Below are positions 4,426 to 8,737 of a stretch of 8,737 nucleotides of DNA, in pieces. Source of the stretch: Parcubacteria group bacterium Athens0416_74. Its GTDB lineage: Bacteria; Patescibacteriota; Minisyncoccia; Phycocordibacterales; UBA2100. The stretch lies in NCBI GenBank assembly GCA_007375785.1, contig VMEY01000027.1:1-8737 (forward strand), written 5' to 3'. The notes below the pieces were generated by a model that saw nothing but the letters and a program-made list of their open reading frames with translations, was not told the origin of the DNA and did not search any database. The stretch's first letter is position 1. Each line of letters begins with the position of its first letter. The translations under genes and the position numbers were made by a program.

Positions 4426-4866
4426 ATGGAAACTTGCGTTTTCTGCTCTGATGCGGAGATAGACGCGCGAGAGATAGCTCGCACCGGACTCGTGCGCGCA
4501 TTCCCGACGAATATACCGATTGTCCCCGGGCACACGCTCGTATGTCCGCTACGTCACGTCAGCACGTTTTCAGAGCTTAGTATCGACGAGCGGGAAGCGA
4601 TATTCGCACTCGCGGAATCAATCAAGATTGCCCTTACCAAGCTCTATGGGGTGACGGGTTTCCACGAAGCGTGGAACGAGGGCGCCGTGGCCGGCCAATC
4701 GGTGCCGCATTTTCACCTCCACATCGTGCCGCGCAAGGACGGCGATGAAGGAATTACGGAGTATGAACCGAGGAAGTTTTTATATAGACCCGGAAGTCGG
4801 CAGGAGACGGTGGGGGAAGAGCTGCGCGCCGTCGCGCAGGAGATTACGAACACAATGCAATTATGA
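4426..4866 (+). CDS. HIT family protein (histidine-triad nucleotide hydrolase/transferase)
   Basis: A 146-residue protein with the diagnostic triad H95-F-H97-L-H99 in PHFHLHIVPR; the central His is the nucleophile in this family, which cleaves nucleoside-phosphate or dinucleotide bonds. C4-x2-C7 at the N-terminus with H44 and the triad resembles the zinc site of many bacterial HIT proteins. The NEG segment (84-86) and AGQSVPH are typical. The substrate cannot be told from sequence. I chose ATG 4426 over an upstream in-frame start at 4393, because 4393 lies inside the promoter. There is no SD. The stop overlaps the Nudix start as ATGA, so the two are translated together. Confidence 0.9.
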   Translation: METCVFCSDAEIDAREIARTGLVRAFPTNIPIVPGHTLVCPLRHVSTFSELSIDEREAIFALAESIKIALTKLYGVTGFHEAWNEGAVAGQSVPHFHLHIVPRKDGDEGITEYEPRKFLYRPGSRQETVGEELRAVAQEITNTMQL

Positions 4867-5318
4867 AAAAAGGTGAAGATTTTATCGGCATAACCGTTTC
4901 ATTCCTTTGCCATGACGGTAAGGGCAATGTGCTCCTTTCAAAGCGTGGCAAAAATGCGCGCGATGAACACGGGTGCTGGGATTGCGGGGGAGGAGGTGTC
5001 GAATTTGGCGATACCGTCGAGGCTACGCTCGGCAAGGAGATTCAGGAAGAGTACTGCACAAGTGTGCTCAGTGCCGAGTTTCTTGGGTTCCGTGACGTAT
5101 TCCGAGAGAAAGACGGGCGCAAGACACACTGGGTGTCGCTCGATTATCTCGTGCTCGTCGACGCGGAGAAATGGGGTAATGGTGAGCCGCACAAACTCGA
5201 AGAGGTACGGTGGTTTCCATTTACCGCATTGCCCGGCCCCATGCACTCCCAATGGCCGATGTTTCTCGAGCAGTATGCGTCGAAGCTGATACAATTGGAA
5301 AATGGAACAGGAGCTTAG
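4863..5318 (+). CDS. Nudix hydrolase
   Basis: A 151-residue protein with a Nudix box at 44-65: G44-x5-D50-x7-K58-E59-I-Q-E62-E63. The family form is GX5EX7REUXEEXGU. Here Asp replaces the first Glu, Lys replaces Arg, and Cys replaces the last Gly. The metal-binding E59, E62 and E63 are present, so it should still hydrolyse a nucleoside diphosphate linked to another group. N-terminal GITVSFLCHDGKGNVLLSKRG and the WDCGGGGVEFGD strand are typical. It overlaps the HIT gene by 4 nt (ATGA) and the next gene by 17 nt, so these three genes form one operon. Pairing with HIT suggests clean-up or recycling of modified nucleotides; the substrate is unknown. Confidence 0.9.
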   Translation: MKKGEDFIGITVSFLCHDGKGNVLLSKRGKNARDEHGCWDCGGGGVEFGDTVEATLGKEIQEEYCTSVLSAEFLGFRDVFREKDGRKTHWVSLDYLVLVDAEKWGNGEPHKLEEVRWFPFTALPGPMHSQWPMFLEQYASKLIQLENGTGA

Positions 5319-5499
5319 TGAGCGTCTGCGGGTGCTTGAGGCGAAGATTGATGCGACGTTTGTGAGCGCGGAGAAGACCCGCAAGTATTTCCTCACGATC
5401 ATTATCGTGAGCGTGGTTGCCTTTGTGCTCCCGCTCATAGGCCTCGCGTTTGCGGTGCCGGCGATGCTTTCTTCATACAGCGAGCTGCTTACGCTGTAA
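5302..5499 (+). CDS. Small single-helix membrane protein
   Basis: A 65-residue protein with an acidic, helical N-terminal part (MEQELSERLRVLEAKIDATF) able to form a coiled coil, a basic patch EKTRK (24-28), and one long hydrophobic segment at about 30-57 (starting FLTIIIVSVVAFVLPLIG). The layout suggests a cytoplasmic coiled coil anchored in the membrane. I recall similar short proteins in Parcubacteria, but their function is not known. It overlaps the Nudix gene by 17 nt in another frame, with only a weak TTGGA before the ATG, so translation probably depends on the upstream gene. No terminator is visible after it. Confidence 0.7.
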   Translation: MEQELSERLRVLEAKIDATFVSAEKTRKYFLTIIIVSVVAFVLPLIGLAFAVPAMLSSYSELLTL

Positions 5500-5503
5500 G
5501 GAA

Positions 5504-5533
5504 TTGAGGGCCATTACGTCGTAGTGGTATACT
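5504..5533 (+). promoter_or_regulatory. Promoter of the SIMPL-ArsR pair
   Basis: TTGAGG, an 18-nt spacer, then TATACT with TGG before it (extended -10, 5528-5533). The leader is about 27 nt with no SD. Confidence 0.6.
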
Positions 5534-5566
5534 AAAGTTCTTAACCGGATTTTCACCTATTCTCGT

Positions 5567-6394
5567 ATGCCAGAAAGAAATACGTTTGCCGAGACTATTC
5601 AGTCAAATTATTGGTATCGGGTAGCAGGACTTGCCGTGCTCGCGCTTCTCGCTCTGTACCTTTTTGTATTGGTCATTAGCGAATTCAAAGCGATGCGATA
5701 CATAGGGAGCGGTGTGAGCGCGTCCAATACCATCACTGTATCCGGCGAGGGCGAGGTGACCGCAGTACCCGACACAGCTACATTCAGTGTCACTATTCAG
5801 GAGCGCGCTTCGACGGTGAAAGCGGCGCAAGAGCTCGCTACGAAAAAGACCAACGACATCGTCGCGTATCTGAAAGACCAGGATATCGACGAGAAGGATG
5901 TTCAGACGAGCGACTACAGCGTGTATCCAGAGTACGACTACGAGACAAAGGCATGTGCACCGGGCGAGTACTGCGTACCCGGAAAGCAGGTGCTTCGCGG
6001 GTACCAAGTGTCACAGACGCTCACCGTAAAGGTGCGCGACACAGAGCAGGCAGGAGACCTTCTCACGGGTGTCGGTGAACGCGGCGCTACGCAAGTCAGC
6101 GGTCTATCGTTTACCATTGACGACGAAGAGGCGCTTAAGGCGTCTGCTCGTGATGAAGCTATCGCACAGGCAAAAGACAAAGCAGACGAGCTCGCACGCG
6201 CGCTCGGTGTCAACGTAGTACGGGTTGTCGGTTTTTCTGAAAACGATTTCTACCCTCCAATGCCGTATGCATACGGCCGCGGCGGAGCCGCCATGGATAT
6301 GGCCGTAGCCCAGGAAGCAAAGGCAGCCCCGGAGATTCCGACAGGGGAAAATAAAATCATCTCCAACGTGACCATTACTTACGAGATAAGGTAG
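5567..6394 (+). CDS. SIMPL domain (DUF541) protein, membrane-anchored
   Basis: A 275-residue protein. A short cytoplasmic N-terminus is followed by one hydrophobic segment (about 18-39), then a SIMPL/DUF541 domain (about 54-275) that should lie outside the membrane. Typical parts are ITVSGEGEVTAVPDTATFSV (56-75), KTNDIVAYLKDQDIDEKDVQT, RGYQVSQTLTVKVRD (144-158), an Ala-rich helix with ARDEAIAQAKDKADELARALG (194-214) and a final ISNVTITYEI strand. C130 and C136 in an inserted loop could form a disulfide. The family has no firm function; some members affect envelope stress or signalling. It is followed 8 nt later by the ArsR-type gene, so the two are likely co-transcribed. Confidence 0.9.
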   Translation: MPERNTFAETIQSNYWYRVAGLAVLALLALYLFVLVISEFKAMRYIGSGVSASNTITVSGEGEVTAVPDTATFSVTIQERASTVKAAQELATKKTNDIVAYLKDQDIDEKDVQTSDYSVYPEYDYETKACAPGEYCVPGKQVLRGYQVSQTLTVKVRDTEQAGDLLTGVGERGATQVSGLSFTIDDEEALKASARDEAIAQAKDKADELARALGVNVVRVVGFSENDFYPPMPYAYGRGGAAMDMAVAQEAKAAPEIPTGENKIISNVTITYEIR

Positions 6395-6402
6395 TCAATT
6401 CT

Positions 6403-6696
6403 ATGGGTTCTAAACAAATGCGCGCGAGAGCGCAGCGTGCCGCTCGCGTTTTCAAGCTCGCCTCAAGCGCCTCGCGCTCGCACATACTGCTTGTCCTCGC
6501 CGAGAAGTCTGCACTACCGGTGCAGCAGATTGCCGACTCTGTGGGCATGACGCACTCGGCGGTCAGTCATCAGCTCGGGCTTCTCTCGAGCGCGAAAATC
6601 GTTGCATTCAAAAAGGAGGGGAGGATAGTGCGCTATTCTATCGCGCCGAATTCTGAAGCGAAAGCGCTTGTGAAATTCGTCCGCGCCCTTGCTTGA
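6403..6696 (+). CDS. ArsR-family winged-helix transcriptional regulator
   Basis: A 97-residue DNA-binding protein: an N-terminal basic helix, KLASSASRSHILLVLAEK (18-35), then the helix-turn-helix LPVQQIADSVGMTHSAVSHQLGLL (38-61, with S52-A-V-S-H-Q-L as the recognition helix), then the beta wing KKEGRIVRYSI (70-80). It contains no cysteine, so the classic ArsR/SmtB metal site with CxC is absent; it may sense something else or nothing. It follows the SIMPL gene after 8 nt with no SD. The partner gene suggests it controls the SIMPL operon, but no operator palindrome could be fixed by eye. Confidence 0.88.
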   Translation: MGSKQMRARAQRAARVFKLASSASRSHILLVLAEKSALPVQQIADSVGMTHSAVSHQLGLLSSAKIVAFKKEGRIVRYSIAPNSEAKALVKFVRALA

Positions 6697-6721
6697 CTCT
6701 AGGGCAAAGGCGGATTACTAT

Positions 6722-6750
6722 ATTTTAAACCCCGCGAGGGGTTTTAAAAT
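6722..6750 (+). terminator. Hairpin between the ArsR gene and secE, probable terminator
   Basis: ATTTTAAACCCC pairs with GGGGTTTTAAAAT over GCGA, with one bulge. The T tract lies within the 3' arm. It is nearly symmetrical, so it could end transcription in both directions. Confidence 0.55.
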
Positions 6751-6760
6751 TGGCTTAAAA

Positions 6761-6766
6761 TATCAT
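6761..6766 (+). promoter_or_regulatory. Possible -10 box of the secE operon
   Basis: TATCAT ends 8 nt before ATG 6775. There is no clear -35 or TG extension; TAAAAT at 6756-6761 is an alternative. Confidence 0.3.
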
Positions 6767-6774
6767 TAATTCCT

Positions 6775-7035
6775 ATGGGACTCGGACAATACCTCAAAGA
6801 CACGCAAGCAGAGCTTCGTCATGTGGCGTGGCCGACGCGTGCACAGACGATTATCTTCACAGTGCTTGTAGCACTCGTCTCCATCTTTGTTGCTCTGTAC
6901 CTGGGTCTCTTTGACTACGTGTTTACCACGAGCCTCACCAACTTCCTCGGCACGCTTCCTGCGGCCGAAGTCGCCCCTGTTGCCACGTCGTCACCTGTCG
7001 TCGACGTAATCGTTGGCACGAGCTCAATCCAATAA
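6775..7035 (+). CDS. secE: Preprotein translocase subunit SecE
   Basis: An 86-residue, single-helix form of SecE, the clamp around SecY in the Sec channel. It has a short amphipathic N-terminal helix (YLKDTQAELRHV), the conserved VAWPTR (17-22) just before the membrane, and one hydrophobic segment at about 24-50. After the usual end it carries an extra Ala/Val/Ser-rich tail of about 25 residues (from LPAAEVAP), an uncommon extension. The start ATGGG has no SD. It is followed by nusG after 4 nt, the classic bacterial order, and is probably the first gene of a secE-nusG-rplK operon. Confidence 0.93.
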   Translation: MGLGQYLKDTQAELRHVAWPTRAQTIIFTVLVALVSIFVALYLGLFDYVFTTSLTNFLGTLPAAEVAPVATSSPVVDVIVGTSSIQ

Positions 7036-7039
7036 ATAT

Positions 7040-7585
7040 ATGGCTAAGCAAACATACGGTTCAGAAAGAAAGTGGTATGCGGTGCACACGTACTCAGGGT
7101 ATGAGGACGCGGTAGCACGCAACTTGAAGCAGCGCATCGATTCTTTCGGCATGGGAGAGCAAATCTTCAATGTCGTGGTGCCAATCGAAAAGAAAATCAA
7201 AATCAAGAACGGCCGCAAGACTGAGGCAAAAGAGAAGATATTCCCGGGCTACGTACTCGTCGACATGATTGCGACTGACGATGCATGGAGCGTGGTACGC
7301 AATACACCGCAGGTTACCGGCTTTGTCGGCACCGCCAACCAGGCTGTCCCTCTCTCACAAGAGGAAGTAGACAAGATTCTCAAGAGAAGCGAAGGCGACA
7401 CCGTCCGCCATGCGATAGATCTTGCGGAAGGAGATGCGGTCATTATTATCGACGGCCCGTTCAAGGATCTCGAGGGTAAGGTAGGCGAGATTGACGAAGA
7501 GCGCGGAAAAGTTAAAGTGCTCGTACCTATGTTCGGTCGTGAGACTCCTGTGGAGCTCGAAGCCGACCAGGTGCAGCGCGTATAA
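7040..7585 (+). CDS. nusG: Transcription termination/antitermination factor NusG
   Basis: A 181-residue NusG. The N-terminal NGN domain (about 10-112) starts KWYAVHTYSGYE and has IFPGYVLV (67-74) and VRNTPQVTGFVG (86-97), the surface that binds the RNA polymerase clamp. The C-terminal KOW domain (about 127-160) has GDAVIIIDGPFKDLEGKVGEID in two parts around residue 140; it contacts Rho or ribosomal S10. ATG 7040 (MAKQ) is preferred over an in-frame upstream start at 7013, which would overlap secE. Spacing is 4 nt after secE and 7 nt before rplK, so the three genes share an mRNA. Confidence 0.96.
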   Translation: MAKQTYGSERKWYAVHTYSGYEDAVARNLKQRIDSFGMGEQIFNVVVPIEKKIKIKNGRKTEAKEKIFPGYVLVDMIATDDAWSVVRNTPQVTGFVGTANQAVPLSQEEVDKILKRSEGDTVRHAIDLAEGDAVIIIDGPFKDLEGKVGEIDEERGKVKVLVPMFGRETPVELEADQVQRV

Positions 7586-7592
7586 ATCAAGT

Positions 7593-8018
7593 ATGGCAAA
7601 AGAAGTAACAAAAATAATTAAGCTCCAGATTGAGGCAGGTAAAGCGACCCCGGCTCCTCCGGTCGGTACGGCGCTTGGCCCCGCGGGCGTCAACATCGGC
7701 GAATTCGTCAACCAGTTCAACACACTGACGCGTCCGCTCATGGGCTCGACGCTCCCGGTCGTCCTTTCTGTGTACAAGGATCGCACCTTTAGCTTCATCG
7801 TACGAAAGCCGCCAGCATCACGCGCCATCCTCAAGATGCTCGGTCTCGAAAAGGGTTCTCAGCGTCCTCACACAGATAAGGTAGGGAAGCTTACGAACGC
7901 ACAGCTCGAGCAGCTTGCCAACGACAAGATGGAAGATCTCAACGCGACGGATATCGAACAGGCGAAGAAGATTATCGCCGGGACGGCTCGCTCAATGGGG
8001 ATTGACGTGCAAAAGTAA
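7593..8018 (+). CDS. rplK: 50S ribosomal protein L11 (uL11)
   Basis: A 141-residue L11, the usual length. The N-terminal domain has KLQIEAGKATPAPPVGTALG (10-29), then GPAGVNIGEFVNQFN (29-43). The C-terminal rRNA-binding domain carries KPPASRAILK (72-81) and the IAGTARSMGI end (128-137). It binds the GTPase-associated centre of 23S rRNA. ATG 7593 is chosen over in-frame codons at 7491, which lie inside nusG. In most bacteria rplA (L1) follows directly. Here the operon ends in hairpins and a terminator, and the next gene is tmk. The stop codon lies inside a 9-bp inverted repeat. Confidence 0.97.
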   Translation: MAKEVTKIIKLQIEAGKATPAPPVGTALGPAGVNIGEFVNQFNTLTRPLMGSTLPVVLSVYKDRTFSFIVRKPPASRAILKMLGLEKGSQRPHTDKVGKLTNAQLEQLANDKMEDLNATDIEQAKKIIAGTARSMGIDVQK

Positions 8019-8026
8019 CGTCAATC
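8000..8026 (+). repeat. Inverted repeat spanning the rplK stop codon
   Basis: GATTGACGT (8000-8008) and ACGTCAATC (8018-8026) are perfect 9-bp inverted arms, 9 nt apart, enclosing the end of the rplK frame; the TAA (8016-8018) overlaps the start of the right arm. Confidence 0.6.
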
Positions 8027-8028
8027 GA

Positions 8029-8074
8029 CCTTTCGAGATATTTTTGAGCGAATGCGAGAAAAATATCCGAAAGG
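8029..8074 (+). repeat. Long hairpin in the rplK 3' region
   Basis: CCTTTCG (8029-8035) pairs with CGAAAGG (8068-8074), and GATATTTTT (8037-8045) with AAAAATATC (8059-8067). There is one bulged A at 8036 and a 13-nt loop GAGCGAATGCGAG. Sixteen base pairs, no coding frame and no T tract, so it is not a usual terminator. A small hairpin TTCC-TGTAA-GGAA follows at 8082-8094. Confidence 0.65.
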
Positions 8075-8110
8075 TGTACTGTTCCTGTAAGGAATCGACA
8101 CTCAGAAATA

Positions 8111-8147
8111 AAAAGAAAAGCCCCGGGTTTCCCGGGGCTTTTCTTTT
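8111..8147 (+). terminator. Terminator of the secE-nusG-rplK operon
   Basis: Perfect 17-bp stem (8111-8127 with 8131-8147) over a TTT loop, with an A-rich 5' arm and T-rich 3' arm. Confidence 0.95.
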
Positions 8148-8151
8148 GAGC

Positions 8152-8180
8152 TTGCGCTCGGGCCCTGTAGCTGTTTTAGT
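8152..8180 (+). promoter_or_regulatory. Possible promoter of tmk
   Basis: TTGCGC, a 17-nt spacer, then TTTAGT with TGT before it. The -10 ends 9 nt before ATG 8190, which again predicts almost no leader. Confidence 0.35.
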
Positions 8181-8189
8181 GCATCATAC

Positions 8190-8737
8190 ATGGGTAAACT
8201 TATCGTCTTCGAGGGGATAGATGGTGCCGGCAAGGCCACACAGGTAAAGCTCTTGGCTAAGCGGCTGCGTGCACAAGGAAAACATGTGACTGTTTTCGCT
8301 TCGCCGCGATACGACCTTCCCACAGGGAAGCTTGTACGCTCCGCACTCCACGGTGCATTCGGCGATTTTGTAGGACTCTCCCCGTATCTCTCAGCGCTCC
8401 CGTACCTCGTGGACTTTGCCGCATGGCGTGACGAAATTCAAGACGCACTCAAGAAAGGGGTTGTGATTTGTGACCGGTATGTGCCGAGCACGGTTGCGTA
8501 TCATAGTGCCAAGCTTACGGGGAAGAAGGCAGTCGATTTTGTGCGGTACGTGGAAGATGTTGCCTACCGGCGATTGAAGCTTCCCAAGCCGAACCTCGTC
8601 ATTTACATACATGTACCGGTAGTAGAAGCTCAGAAACTCACTCGCACGCGCAAACGCAAGCGCGACCAGCATGAAAGAGATGTCTCATACCAAAAGCGCG
8701 TAGCAGCCATGTATGCAGCACTCTGCAAGAGGCCCCA
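8190..8737 (+). CDS. tmk: Thymidylate kinase (dTMP kinase), 3' end outside the window
   Basis: 182 residues are visible and the frame is open at the window edge. The enzyme phosphorylates dTMP to dTDP with ATP. It has the P-loop FEGIDGAGKATQ (7-18), SPR (38-40) in the segment after the first helix, the ICDRYVPSTVAYHSAK segment (93-108, DRY motif), LPKPNLVIYI (131-140), and a basic LID region TRTRKRKRDQHERD (151-164). In the Walker A motif GxxxxGK[S/T] the Ser/Thr after the Lys is Ala (A16), followed by T17. GKATQ variants exist in this family as I recall it, so this is not necessarily inactivating. There is no SD. It follows the rplK terminator and has its own weak promoter. Confidence 0.93.
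   Translation, partial: MGKLIVFEGIDGAGKATQVKLLAKRLRAQGKHVTVFASPRYDLPTGKLVRSALHGAFGDFVGLSPYLSALPYLVDFAAWRDEIQDALKKGVVICDRYVPSTVAYHSAKLTGKKAVDFVRYVEDVAYRRLKLPKPNLVIYIHVPVVEAQKLTRTRKRKRDQHERDVSYQKRVAAMYAALCKRP

Noticed and set aside
4159..4533. Several open frames on both strands across tRNA-His and the repeat element
   Set aside because: They translate the tRNA, its inverted copy and GC-rich spacer. None resembles a protein family.
1..8737. CRISPR array or insertion sequence
   Set aside because: No regularly spaced repeats, no transposase, and no terminal inverted repeats around a gene were seen.

Overview
The window looks like a chromosomal piece of a Candidate Phyla Radiation (Patescibacteria) bacterium, most likely a Parcubacteria lineage near Kaiserbacteria/Adlerbacteria. 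This is inferred from gene content: a DUF2914 multi-pass protein, a DUF4383 protein, a SIMPL lipoprotein-like protein, an L19 with an acidic tail, a secE-nusG-rplK operon that ends without rplA, and small compact genes with almost no Shine-Dalgarno sites. Base composition is moderately GC-rich. All four tRNA genes lack an encoded CCA.

Layout. 1-523 (minus): an HNH nuclease-like gene runs into tRNA-Arg(TCT) and tRNA-Val(TAC), followed by a terminator and the edge of a tRNA-derived repeat. 609-1126 (plus): rplS (L19) with an apparent frameshift in its tail and a strong terminator. 1133-1418 (minus): tRNA-Leu(GAG), its terminator and a structured repeat element. 1464-1863 (plus): a promoter, an SD-led 100-residue membrane protein and a terminator. 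1882-3536: a PduO-type cobalamin adenosyltransferase translationally coupled (ATGA) to a seven-helix DUF2914 protein. 3643-4096: a DUF4383 membrane protein and its terminator. 4140-4378: tRNA-His(GTG), its terminator and a second copy of the tRNA-associated repeat. 4426-5499: HIT, Nudix and a one-helix protein in overlapping frames. 5567-6696: a SIMPL-domain protein and an ArsR-family regulator. 6775-8147: secE, nusG, rplK and a hairpin-rich 3' region ending in a terminator. 8190 to the end: a thymidylate kinase, cut by the window edge.

How the genes work together. Most of the window is information processing: ribosomal proteins, tRNAs, secretion and transcription-elongation factors. The rest is nucleotide metabolism or clean-up (Tmk, Nudix, HIT) and small membrane proteins.

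The most interesting signal is non-coding. Behind each of three tRNA loci there is a terminator hairpin and then an inverted copy of that same tRNA's 3' end. At tRNA-Leu and tRNA-His this is followed by a GAGCG box, a hairpin with an AGYA tetraloop, a spacer of 29-30 nt, the 11-mer GCGCGACGGCG, and a direct partial copy of the tRNA 3' end. The repeated order and spacing, with different stem sequences, suggest a tRNA-associated RNA or DNA element family that I do not recognise. A second pattern is that extended -10 boxes sit so close to many start codons that the mRNAs would be leaderless or nearly so.
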